Shown here piece after piece: positions 1 through 6,521 of a stretch of 64,000 bases of DNA. The stretch covers positions 2,170,001 to 2,234,000 of the forward strand of contig NZ_JBDOQT010000001.1 of the NCBI RefSeq assembly GCF_039839785.1, in the 5' to 3' direction. The stretch's first letter is position 1. Each line of letters starts with the position of its first letter. Source of the stretch: Pelagibius sp. CAU 1746. Lineage in GTDB: Bacteria > Pseudomonadota > Alphaproteobacteria > Kiloniellales > Kiloniellaceae. Under the pieces are notes generated by a model, which was not told the DNA's origin, ran no database searches, and saw only the letters and a list, made by a program, of their open reading frames with translations. A program made the position numbers and the translations under genes.

Positions 1-2
1 GT

Positions 3-89
3 ATCCCGCTGATCGGCGCCAAACAGGAAAAGGCGGCGCCGGCCAAACCCAAGGCTACGGTGGTGATCGTGCCCGGCGCCTTGAACTAA
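3..89 (+). CDS. C-terminal end of a protein cut by the window edge
   Basis: An open frame enters from the left edge and ends at a TAA at 87-89, giving the last 28 residues of a protein. The tail is rich in Lys and Ala (KQEKAAPAKPKA) and ends in a hydrophobic stretch (TVVIVPGALN). Too little is present to name a family. It runs in the same direction as the secreted protein that follows. Confidence 0.45.
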   Translation: MPLIGAKQEKAAPAKPKATVVIVPGALN

Positions 90-258
90 GGGGTGTATGG
101 CGGGCGGCGGAAACGCCCGGCTGAACGAGGGGGAGCGGCCAATGCCGCTCCCCAACATTTTGGTCAAGTGGCCGCGGGCTCGGTTGAACCTCGCGGCCGA
201 TCCATACGACCTACGGGAGAGAAGACGCCTAGGACCGCTTTACCCAGGACCAGAGACC

Positions 259-1782
259 ATGAGAATGATGCCGAATAGGACCCTTTCCCCGCTTTCTCCC
301 GTTCCTGCTGCGCTTCTGGCCGGCCTGGCCGCCGTGCTGGCGTTGAGCGGCCCGGCCCGGGCCGACAGCTACAGCTCGGAAGTGACGCATCTTGCTTCCC
401 CGCGCCTTGAGGTCGAGAGCAACGGCAGCAGCTACCACAGCACCAATCCGCTCGCCAAGCTGGCGGCCGATGTGCATCTGGAGATCGATACCGGTTTCGC
501 CGGCGGGGTGAAGTCCTGGACTGCCTTTCTGGGCCTGGCCCGCGAAGACGGCGTGCGGATGTGGTTCCAGAGTTTCGGCAAATCCAAGTCCTATCCCTGG
601 TACGACCGGCCGAACAGCGTCAATCGCACCGAGCGGCTGGAGCTGCCGGAATACGCCTGGGGGGCTTTCGTGAGGACGCAGTGCAATGAGCTGGCGGGCC
701 GCCTGCGCGCCCAGGGGCTTCCGAACTCCGCGATCTTCGGCCAGGACCGCAAGCTGGTGCTGGGCGTGGTGAGCAGCCTCGACGTCAACAACAGCGGTCC
801 GGGAAGCAACGGCGTGTTCGTCGCTGCTGTCCCTTGGGATAGCCAGAAGAAGGTCGAGGTCGTGTGCAAGAAGTGGCCCGGCGCGGCGATCCCGCAGGCC
901 AGCACCACCCTGGCCGCGCCGCCGTCGAAGGTCGTGAACAAGGGTCTGTCGATTTACGAGCAGTACGGCGTCACCGGGGTCTGCAAGATCCGCCTGGACG
1001 GCTGGATCACCACCGACCAGAAGAACGCGACGGTGAAGTTCCGCTACAAGAACCAGCAGGGCAAGCAGAGCCAGGTGTGGACGGTGAATACCGGCGAGTC
1101 GAGGACCGCGACCTTCAGCCACTGGTACGACATCCAGAACACCGAATGGGCCGAAACCGGTTTCGTGCGCATGGTCGGAGTCAGCCACAACTTCCGTTCG
1201 GAGTGGGCCGAATACACCATGGACTGCACGGAAGGCGGGCCGCAGAGCCTGGCCACGGACCGGTTGGTCTATGCCACGCTGAAGGTGGTGCCGCAGGGCA
1301 AGGTGATGGTGCACGGCCGCATCTGTCCCGAGACGGTGAAGCTGATCGCCGTGCTGGAAGGCCGCGGCAACGCCAGCGGCGAGATGATGTTCTTCGGCAC
1401 CGCCTTCTTCTCGCAGAGGTACGACTTCAGCATCACGCCGGGCCAGAAGGTGTTCCAGGGCGCGGATGCACCGCTCCATTGGAACTCTGTCCCGGCACCG
1501 GGCCATGCCAATCTGCCGCTGACGCTGTCGCGCCAGTTCGGCCTGAAGCTGACCGACCGGCACGGCAGGGTCATCGCCTCGGTGCCGCAACAACCCTTCG
1601 TTTTCGGATGCAGCGCGCCGGCGGTGAACCCTGCGGTGCAGCCGGCGCCGGGCGGCCTGACCGTCGAGCCGCGCCAGCCGGGGGCCGGGGCGGCTGCGCC
1701 CAGGCAACTGCGGGTCCTGCCGCAGGCGCCGCAGCCGCAGCCGGTCCCGCCGCGGCGTCTCCAGCCCCGCGCGCCCGAGTGA
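259..1782 (+). CDS. Secreted protein of unknown function, proline-rich C-terminus
   Basis: The frame is open from 97, but the ATG at 259 is the better start because residues 1-35 then form a signal peptide: basic MRMMPNR, a long Ala/Leu core and an ARA-DS cleavage site. This predicts a mature periplasmic or exported protein of about 470 residues. Six or so Cys are scattered through the middle and may form disulfides. The last 50 residues are rich in Pro, Gln and Arg, resembling a linker or unstructured tail. No enzyme motif was recognised. The upstream 54-codon extension reads as low-complexity untranslated sequence. A membrane-protein gene follows after 43 bp, so the two may be cotranscribed. 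Confidence 0.75.
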   Translation: MRMMPNRTLSPLSPVPAALLAGLAAVLALSGPARADSYSSEVTHLASPRLEVESNGSSYHSTNPLAKLAADVHLEIDTGFAGGVKSWTAFLGLAREDGVRMWFQSFGKSKSYPWYDRPNSVNRTERLELPEYAWGAFVRTQCNELAGRLRAQGLPNSAIFGQDRKLVLGVVSSLDVNNSGPGSNGVFVAAVPWDSQKKVEVVCKKWPGAAIPQASTTLAAPPSKVVNKGLSIYEQYGVTGVCKIRLDGWITTDQKNATVKFRYKNQQGKQSQVWTVNTGESRTATFSHWYDIQNTEWAETGFVRMVGVSHNFRSEWAEYTMDCTEGGPQSLATDRLVYATLKVVPQGKVMVHGRICPETVKLIAVLEGRGNASGEMMFFGTAFFSQRYDFSITPGQKVFQGADAPLHWNSVPAPGHANLPLTLSRQFGLKLTDRHGRVIASVPQQPFVFGCSAPAVNPAVQPAPGGLTVEPRQPGAGAAAPRQLRVLPQAPQPQPVPPRRLQPRAPE

Positions 1783-1825
1783 CGGCCGCGCTGCCGCCAG
1801 GGGAAAGAGGAAAGGACCCAGCGGG

Positions 1826-2185
1826 ATGACCCTGCCCAGCTACGCCGGCTATGCGATCGTGCCTCTGCACCTGCTGGCCGGCGCGCTGTTCTGGCTGATC
1901 CCCGGCCCAGTCTACCACGCGGGCTACTACGCGACCTACGGCGCCATCGCCGTGCTGCTGGCGGCGACGGTGGCCGCCTACGGCTGGCTGGCGGCGGCGC
2001 TGACACCGGGCTTCGGGACGGTCTGGCTGCAGGTCGCCCTGGCCGCCGTCGGGGTCGCGGCGCTGTTCTTCGTCATCGACTTCAGCGACCCCTGGCACGC
2101 CATCGTCTACCTGCCGGTTATGGGGGGCAGCCTGCTGGCCTGCCTGATCACCGCGCACGCGGCGCTGTTCATGGCCAAGCCTTAG
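1826..2185 (+). CDS. Small integral membrane protein, unknown function
   Basis: A 119-residue protein that is almost entirely hydrophobic, with about four predicted membrane helices (roughly residues 8-27, 36-57, 64-85 and 92-115) separated by short polar turns such as the DFSDPWH segment before the last helix. No catalytic motif is visible. The start ATG follows a purine-rich AGAGGAAAGGA stretch that can act as ribosome binding site. It lies 43 bp downstream of the secreted-protein gene and converges with the lipoprotein gene on the other strand. Function unknown. Confidence 0.65.
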   Translation: MTLPSYAGYAIVPLHLLAGALFWLIPGPVYHAGYYATYGAIAVLLAATVAAYGWLAAALTPGFGTVWLQVALAAVGVAALFFVIDFSDPWHAIVYLPVMGGSLLACLITAHAALFMAKP

Positions 2186-2254
2186 GGCAAAGGGGCGGCC
2201 GCCGGACGTTCCGGCCGGGCCGCGGGGTCGCGGGTTGTGGGGAGACCAGGCGGC

Positions 2255-2485
2255 CTACTGAATGGCGGAGTCGCGGCGGATCTGGTCGAGCCGGATTTCG
2301 TACTCCCGCTTGTCGATCTTGCCGTCCTTGTACAGCTTCTCGACCCGGTCACGCTCGTTGTCGAGGTGAACTTCGTAGCCGGTGGCCGTGCCGCCGGCGC
2401 CCAGAGCGCCGCCGACCGCATAGGCGCAGCCGCCGAGCAGAAGTAAGGAGCTTAGGAGGACGCTTACCGCAGCAATCTTCTTCAT
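2255..2485 (-). CDS. Small lipoprotein with a SHOCT-like C-terminal segment
   Basis: A 76-residue protein with a classic lipoprotein signal: MKKIAAVSVLLSSLLLLGGC, where LGGC is the lipobox and Cys20 the lipidated residue. Residues 41-70 (VEKLYKDGKIDKREYEIRLDQI) match the pattern of the SHOCT short oligomerisation domain: hydrophobic helix, xDGKI turn, then E-Y and a second helix. It is therefore predicted to be anchored in the inner or outer membrane with a small self-associating tail. A physiological role cannot be assigned. It is a single gene, convergent with the membrane protein on the left. Confidence 0.8.
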   Translation of the reverse strand: MKKIAAVSVLLSSLLLLGGCAYAVGGALGAGGTATGYEVHLDNERDRVEKLYKDGKIDKREYEIRLDQIRRDSAIQ

Positions 2486-2600
2486 CTTTGTTCCTTTGCT
2501 ACAAAACCGCCTACAAGAGTAACACGAAACCGCCGGATTTATTCCTTGGGGCCGCGAAGTTGCGCCTTGCGCGGGAAGGGGCCTGGCTTATGGCTGTCGA

Positions 2601-2661
2601 TGGTGCCCGCTGCCGGACTCGAACCGGCACGGCCTTGCGGCCCCGAGATTTTAAGTCTCGT
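2601..2661 (-). pseudogene. 3' half of an interrupted tRNA-Leu(UAA) gene
   Basis: Read on the minus strand this segment has the anticodon loop CTTAAAA with stem half TCTCG, a long variable arm (GGGGCCGCAAGGCCGT), the T arm GCCGG-TTCGAGT-CCGGC, acceptor half AGCGGGC and a templated ACCA end. The D arm and 5' acceptor half are missing on this side: upstream sequence changes abruptly to unrelated AT-rich DNA. The missing half sits at 3631-3670. Its acceptor half GCCCGCT is the exact complement of AGCGGGC, and joining the two at the shared 14-bp core gives a perfect 87-nt tRNA-Leu(UAA). Confidence 0.88.
2648..2661. repeat. Direct repeat, left attachment-like site (attL)
   Basis: ATTTTAAGTCTCGT, identical to 3631-3644. 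It covers the anticodon loop and 5' stem of the host tRNA-Leu, the usual crossover region of tyrosine recombinases that integrate into tRNA genes. The two copies bound a 983-bp unit. Confidence 0.8.
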
Positions 2662-2758
2662 CGAAATCTTATTAGAATCAGTTGTTTATGGAGCAATGGT
2701 GAAATCAATTGCTCGCATGGATTTGTGGGGTTCCACAATTCACACGAGTAGGAGTGAC

Positions 2759-3352
2759 TCAACGGGTTTCTTCGTCACTTGATTCTCCTTCTGAATCCTC
2801 CTTGAACAAGTCCAACACGCGCTTCGCGTTTTCGTACGCCTCTTCGCGCTTCTTCTTTTGCTCGATGTATCTTAGGCGGAAGCAGTCCATGATAATTGCC
2901 AGGACCATAAAGTAGTGACCCAAGTTGATGCTTCCTGGGTCTTTGCTCTGGCCTGGCTTTTTGTCTTCCCTAATCAACTCTTGGCCCATTTTGGGAAACA
3001 GTTTGAAGAACTCTAGCTTCTCTTTTGTGCCGACTGCGAACTCGAGGTCGTGGGCGATCTTGTTTCGCATCGCGTTCACATACTTCACGGGCCGCAGCGC
3101 ATCTTCGGGAATCAAATTCATTGCGGCACAGAGTTCTGCTTTTGCCGGAAAGTTTAGACGCTCGATATTGAGCAACGCTGGTCTTGCCAAGGCTTCTCGT
3201 AGAGTTTCGATGAGCACGTGCTCGACATACAAATGGCCTTTGATAATGACATCGGCTTCGGTGTCACCGTCCAGGTGGGCGTGAAGTTTCTTTAGGTCGA
3301 ACGACCATTTACTATTGTCAAAGTCGTCCTGCTCTTCAGGCTTATCGGCCAT
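2759..3352 (-). CDS. HEPN-domain protein, probable toxin-type RNase
   Basis: A 197-residue protein starting MADKPEEQDD. An upstream in-frame ATG at 3400 lies inside the tRNA and gives only a translated tRNA 3' end, so the ATG at 3352 is chosen; a GGAAA sits 9 nt ahead of it. The mid-region is all-helical and contains RNKIAHD (Arg96 to His101), the Rx4H catalytic signature of HEPN ribonucleases. The C-terminal quarter is highly charged (QKKKREEAYENAKR, then an acidic tail). Known HEPN proteins include toxins and anticodon nucleases that cleave RNA during phage infection; the family name is a motif call, the RNase activity is inference. No antitoxin or nucleotidyltransferase partner is next to it. 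The gene lies 19 nt downstream of the tRNA-Leu on the same strand. Confidence 0.72.
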   Translation of the reverse strand: MADKPEEQDDFDNSKWSFDLKKLHAHLDGDTEADVIIKGHLYVEHVLIETLREALARPALLNIERLNFPAKAELCAAMNLIPEDALRPVKYVNAMRNKIAHDLEFAVGTKEKLEFFKLFPKMGQELIREDKKPGQSKDPGSINLGHYFMVLAIIMDCFRLRYIEQKKKREEAYENAKRVLDLFKEDSEGESSDEETR

Positions 3353-3371
3353 TTGGACGTTCCAGCAATGT

Positions 3372-3458
3372 GGTGCGGGCGGCGGGACTTGAACCCGCAA
3401 GGCCTAGTGGCCGGCAAATTTTAAGTCTGCTGCGTTTACCAATTTCGCCACGCCCGCG
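3372..3458 (-). tRNA. tRNA-Leu(UAA), complete copy carried by the element
   Basis: A full 87-nt class II tRNA: acceptor stem GCGGGCG/CGCCCGC followed by templated ACCA, D arm with AATTGG, anticodon stem GCAGA/TTTGC around loop CTTAAAA (anticodon TAA), a long variable arm with GGCC paired across a CACTA loop, and T arm GCGGG-TTCAAGT-CCCGC. Its body differs from the split host tRNA-Leu, so it is not a simple duplication of it. It probably supplies tRNA-Leu(UAA) function in place of the broken gene. A promoter-like sequence lies just upstream. Confidence 0.93.
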
Positions 3459-3474
3459 AAGCAATGGCTTCAAC

Positions 3475-3503
3475 CTATAGGTGGTTGCGGATGTTGCCGC
3501 AAC
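3475..3503 (-). promoter_or_regulatory. Sigma70-type promoter for the element tRNA-Leu
   Basis: On the minus strand TTGCGG (3503-3498) and TATAGG (3480-3475) are separated by 17 nt, a good fit to -35 and -10 boxes. The -10 box ends 16 nt before the tRNA 5' end at 3458, leaving room for a short leader. Transcription from here would run through the tRNA and into the HEPN gene. Confidence 0.5.
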
Positions 3504-3630
3504 ATTCTGCAACATCGCGATCGTTGATCCGCGTGAAGATCAATTCCTTAAGCGGATTGGAGTTTCTCGAAAACCTCCTCTTCCTATCCACACGCGGGAA
3601 ATATCCGCTAACATACTGATTTTCAATTAA

Positions 3631-3644
3631 ATTTTAAGTCTCGT
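3631..3644. repeat. Direct repeat, right attachment-like site (attR)
   Basis: Second copy of ATTTTAAGTCTCGT, identical to 2648-2661. Beyond it toward lower coordinates the sequence is AT-rich element DNA; toward higher coordinates it is the 5' half of the host tRNA-Leu. Confidence 0.8.
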
Positions 3645-3670
3645 ATATCTACCAATTCCATCAAGCGGGC
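3631..3670 (-). pseudogene. 5' half of the interrupted tRNA-Leu(UAA) gene
   Basis: On the minus strand: acceptor half GCCCGCT, D arm with GATGGAATTGGTAGAT, then anticodon stem CGAGA and loop CTTAAAA, after which the tRNA sequence stops and becomes AT-rich. It joins to the 3' half at 2601-2661. As it stands no mature tRNA can be made from this half. Confidence 0.88.
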
Positions 3671-3769
3671 TTGAGCCATCGAACGGGCAGGCCCTTCTTG
3701 TGCCCCATGGCGGCCTCCGGAGGCAAGGGCGGGCGAGGGGCATGTCCGGTCGGGCGGCCGGGTAAGGTC

Positions 3770-4624
3770 TCACGCGGGGGGCTGGAAGGCGGCCTTGAAG
3801 TTCTCGCGCAGCCAGCGGATGGTGGCCTGGATGCGCTGCGATTCCACCGTATCGGGGTGGGCGTGGAGGTGCAGGCTGCGCACGAAGTCCGGCGCGCCCT
3901 CCTGGACGCGGACCAGCCGCTCGTCGTCGGCGGCCAGGCACATGGGCAGCAGGCTCTTGCCGATGCCCTCGCGCACCGCGGAGAGCATGATGCCGGCGTC
4001 GGTCGAGGTCACGCGGACCTTTTCGCCGCGGCTGCGCAGCTTCTTGTGGGCCCGGGCGATGGAGGGCCGCATGGCGTCCTCGTCATGGAAGGCCACCCAG
4101 CCCAGTTCGTCCGGGTCTTTGCCGCGCGCGCAGTAGACCGCATAGGGCACCTCGCCCAGCTTGATGGCGAACTCGCTCTCCTTGGGCTCGACCTCGAACC
4201 ACAGCGACAGCGTGGCCTCGCCGCGGGTCTGGGCGCGCGGGGTGAGGGTCATGATGCGCAGGTCGAGGCGCGGGTTGGCCGCCAGGAAAGGCGCCATGAC
4301 GCTCCGCGCCAGGCGGTCCAGGGTCCAAGCGTTGCCCAGCAGGCGCACGATGCCGACCGGGCCTTCCTCGTCCGGGGTCACGGCGTCCTTCAGGCGGTCG
4401 ATGCTGCGCTCCACCTCCAAGGCCCGGGCGATGGCCGCTTCGCCGGCGTCGGTGAGGGCGAATCCGGTCTTGGAGCGGACGAAGAGGATGACCCCCAGGT
4501 CCGCTTCCAGGGCCGAGAGCCGCCGCCCCGCGGTGGACTGGTCGATCCCCAGGGATTGGGCCGCCTGGGTGAGCGAGCCCATGCGGCTGATGGCAAGTGC
4601 GACTTTCAGGTTATCCCAGTCCAT
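3770..4624 (-). CDS. LysR-family transcriptional regulator
   Basis: A 284-residue LysR-type regulator. The frame extends to 4741 but MDWDNLKVALAISRMGS at 4624 is the typical start of this subgroup. Residues 3-60 form the winged helix-turn-helix (GSLTQAAQSLGIDQSTAGRRLSALEADLG), and the rest is the effector-binding domain that senses a small molecule. The recognition helix carries DQSTAGRRL where most members have TQPAVSRQI. It diverges from the globin gene with about 155 bp between starts, so it may control that gene; this is inferred from position only. Confidence 0.85.
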   Translation of the reverse strand: MDWDNLKVALAISRMGSLTQAAQSLGIDQSTAGRRLSALEADLGVILFVRSKTGFALTDAGEAAIARALEVERSIDRLKDAVTPDEEGPVGIVRLLGNAWTLDRLARSVMAPFLAANPRLDLRIMTLTPRAQTRGEATLSLWFEVEPKESEFAIKLGEVPYAVYCARGKDPDELGWVAFHDEDAMRPSIARAHKKLRSRGEKVRVTSTDAGIMLSAVREGIGKSLLPMCLAADDERLVRVQEGAPDFVRSLHLHAHPDTVESQRIQATIRWLRENFKAAFQPPA

Positions 4625-4779
4625 TCCTGGCCTCCGGGGAACATGCGAAGCTGCATTTTCCTTGTGCGGTTTCGCGGGTTCAAGTCCGCAGCTTGTCTCT
4701 GTATCCCTTTCACGACGCTGTGGCGAGTGACCGCTGGTCACGGCGCAGCAGCGGTTGCAACCCCGGAGACACGCCGCCG

Positions 4780-5214
4780 ATGGCCATGAGCAGTGCGGAA
4801 AGGGAGCTGGTGCAGGGCGGTTTCCGCAAGGTGGCGGACAGAAGCCAGGAAGCGGCGGACCGATTCTACACCCATCTCTTCGAGATCGCGCCGCAGACGC
4901 GCGCGCTTTTTCTCAACGACATGGAACTGCAGGGGGCCCAGTTCATCAGCAAGCTGGGGCTCATCGTTGCCGAGCTTCAGAACTTCGAGGGGCTGCGGCC
5001 GGTTCTGGAGGACCTGGCCCTGCGCCATGTGGCCTACGGCGTGCGCCCGGAGCATTACCCGTCGCTGGGCAAGGCCCTGACGCGGATGCTGGCCGATATC
5101 TTGGAGGACGACTACACGCCGGCGGCCGAAGCGGCCTGGACCAAGGCTTATGGCGAGATATCGCGGGTGATGATCGACAGCGCCTACAGCCACAGCGTTT
5201 CCCTGGGGCCGTGA
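4780..5214 (+). CDS. Single-domain globin, Vitreoscilla haemoglobin type
   Basis: A 144-residue globin. FYTHLF (residues 29-34) holds the B10-type Tyr30; LALRHVAYGVRPEHYPSLG (79-97) is the F-helix region with proximal His83 and the conserved V-x-PExY-x-x-VG-like stretch. Length equals a complete globin fold with no reductase domain. The first ATG after the upstream leader is at 4780, with a second two codons on; either could be used. Such globins bind O2 or detoxify NO. It lies opposite a LysR regulator and is followed by a long untranslated region with hairpins, so it is probably transcribed alone. Confidence 0.88.
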   Translation: MAMSSAERELVQGGFRKVADRSQEAADRFYTHLFEIAPQTRALFLNDMELQGAQFISKLGLIVAELQNFEGLRPVLEDLALRHVAYGVRPEHYPSLGKALTRMLADILEDDYTPAAEAAWTKAYGEISRVMIDSAYSHSVSLGP

Positions 5215-5600
5215 TGAGTCCGCCGGGCGAAGTTTGTTTGAACCGGTGGCGAGGCAGCCGCGACATACGGGAGGACAGGCGGCTCTGCCGCTATCGGTCC
5301 CGCTTGGCGGGGCAGGGATGGCCGCTGCCGCTGCCTGTGCCGCTCTCGCTGTTCCCCTATCCGGGGGCGCCTGGGCGTGATGTAAAGATGACGGGTTGAC
5401 CAGGGCTCTCCCACCCCTTCACCCAGCCCGTCATTCGTCCCGCGGACCGCAGCCTCATCCACCCCTGGGTGCGGTCCGCGGGGCAACCCTCCCGCAGCCT
5501 CCCGGCCGTCTCCGGGCGCCTGCCTTCCCGATCCCGGCTTCTAAGAGGCGCCGTCTTCTCTTATGAAGGAGGAGGGGGCCAGGCGGCGAAAGGAGAAGTC
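5215..5600. other. 386-bp intergenic region with two nested hairpins
   Basis: No gene seen. Two inverted repeats stand side by side: ATGACGGG (5388-5395) with CCCGTCAT (5427-5434), and a 13-bp perfect pair CCCGCGGACCGCA (5439-5451) with TGCGGTCCGCGGG (5470-5482). Neither is followed by a T run. They may be an intergenic palindromic repeat or factor-dependent termination structure after the globin gene. Confidence 0.5.
5439..5482. repeat. 13-bp perfect inverted repeat
   Basis: CCCGCGGACCGCA and its exact reverse complement, separated by 18 nt, forming a strong GC-rich hairpin between the globin and SDR genes. No poly-T follows on either strand. Confidence 0.65.
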
Positions 5601-6401
5601 ATGGTGGGACGTCTCGAGGGAAAAGTGGCCGTGATCGTCGGCGCGGGCTCCTCCGGGCCTGGCTGGGGCAACGGCAAGGCGGCGGCGGTGCTCTTCGCGC
5701 GGGAAGGCGCCAAGGTTTTCTGCGTCGACATTAACGCGGCAGCGGCGGAGGAAACCGCGGAGATCATCCGCGGGGAGGGGGGCGCCGCGGAGGCCTGCCG
5801 CGCCGATGGCGCCGATGCCGGCGATGCCGAGGCAATGGTGGCGCGCTGCCTGGAGGTTTTCGGGCGAATCGACGTATTGGACAACAATGTCGGCATCCTG
5901 GAGGTCGGCGGGCCGGTGGAGACCAGTGAGGAGAGTTGGGACCGGGTCCTCGACGTGAATCTCAAGTCCATGTTCCTGGCCTGCAAACACGTCATCCCGG
6001 TGATGCTGCGGCAAGGCGGCGGCGCGATCGTGAACATCGGTTCCATCGCCGGCATCCGCGACACTGGGGTACCCTATATTTCCTACTCGACGAGCAAAGG
6101 CGCAGTGGTGCCTTTCACGCGATCCATCGCGATGCAGTATGCCGGGCAGGGCATACGCGCCAACGCGGTGCTGCCGGGCCTTATGAACACACCGATGATC
6201 GTGGAGCCCCTGAAGGAGGCCTATGCGCAGGGCGATGTCGAGGAAATGATCCGCAGGCGCGACGCTCAATGCCCGATGGGAAGAATGGGCGATGCCTGGG
6301 ACGTCGCCTACGCCGCCCTGTTCCTCGCCTCCGACGAGGCCAAGTACGTCACGGCGGCGGAGTTGGTGGTCGATGGCGGGATAACCGCCAAGTTCTCGTA
6401 A
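5601..6401 (+). CDS. Short-chain dehydrogenase/reductase (SDR)
   Basis: A 266-residue classical SDR. The ATG at 5601 follows AAGGAGAAG by 4 nt, a good ribosome binding site, and starts directly with the Rossmann strand; the longer upstream frame is not protein-like. Residues 13-25 (VGAGSSGPGWGNG) hold the nucleotide-binding glycines, NNVG is at 95-98, and the catalytic triad is Ser148, Tyr162 and Lys166 (YSTSK). An Asp (Asp43) ends strand beta-2, favouring NAD(H). It uses a hydroxyl or keto substrate that cannot be named. A strong hairpin follows at 6418. Confidence 0.9.
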   Translation: MVGRLEGKVAVIVGAGSSGPGWGNGKAAAVLFAREGAKVFCVDINAAAAEETAEIIRGEGGAAEACRADGADAGDAEAMVARCLEVFGRIDVLDNNVGILEVGGPVETSEESWDRVLDVNLKSMFLACKHVIPVMLRQGGGAIVNIGSIAGIRDTGVPYISYSTSKGAVVPFTRSIAMQYAGQGIRANAVLPGLMNTPMIVEPLKEAYAQGDVEEMIRRRDAQCPMGRMGDAWDVAYAALFLASDEAKYVTAAELVVDGGITAKFS

Positions 6402-6417
6402 GGCCGTAAGACCGGAA

Positions 6418-6448
6418 GGGGCAGCCGGCGATGATCGCTGGCTGCCCC
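6418..6448 (+). terminator. Hairpin terminator after the SDR gene
   Basis: GGGGCAGCC (6418-6426) pairs with GGCTGCCCC (6440-6448), and inside it GCGAT pairs with ATCGC, leaving single mismatches. It starts 17 bp after the SDR stop codon. No clear T run follows. It also lies downstream of the converging chemoreceptor gene and may serve both. Confidence 0.6.
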
Positions 6449-6473
6449 TCCGCTCTCAGGGTGGCTTGTCGCC

Positions 6474-6521
6474 AGGGCCGGTGGATCGCCGTCGGCGATC
6501 CACCGGCCCTGATCTGCTCTA
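6474..6521 (-). repeat. Palindromic repeat, copy A, overlapping the stop of the first chemoreceptor
   Basis: AGGGCCGGTGGATCGCC (6474-6490) and its exact reverse complement (6494-6510) form a 17-bp stem with a 3-nt loop, followed by GATCTGCTCTA (6511-6521). The final CTA is the TAG stop codon of the minus-strand gene. The same unit recurs at 9373-9422 and 12051-12114, each time ending on a stop codon. It is likely both a dispersed repeat and a terminator. Confidence 0.8.

Larger units (their letters stand above)
2662..3644. mobile_element. 983-bp integrated element carrying a HEPN gene and a replacement tRNA-Leu
   Basis: The segment between two identical 14-bp direct repeats interrupts a tRNA-Leu(UAA) gene in the anticodon loop. 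It contains its own promoter-like sequence, an intact tRNA-Leu(UAA), a HEPN-domain gene and about 100 bp of AT-rich sequence with small inverted repeats (for example TTGTGG-GGTT-CCACAA near 2724-2739). Base composition is clearly lower in GC than the flanks. No integrase gene fits inside, so it either moved using a recombinase supplied elsewhere or is what remains of a larger island. Most elements that enter tRNA genes restore the gene with a copied 3' end; this one leaves it split and supplies a different complete tRNA. Confidence 0.78.

Noticed and set aside
2601-3670. A group I intron in tRNA-Leu(UAA), as known from cyanobacteria
   Set aside because: The insert is bounded by 14-bp direct repeats of tRNA sequence and contains a second full tRNA; an intron would not duplicate exon sequence, and no intron core motifs were seen.
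4674-4689. T-arm-like sequence GCGGGTTCAAGTCCGC near the LysR gene
   Set aside because: No acceptor, D or anticodon arms surround it and the stem does not pair as a 5-bp T stem; probably chance in GC-rich DNA.
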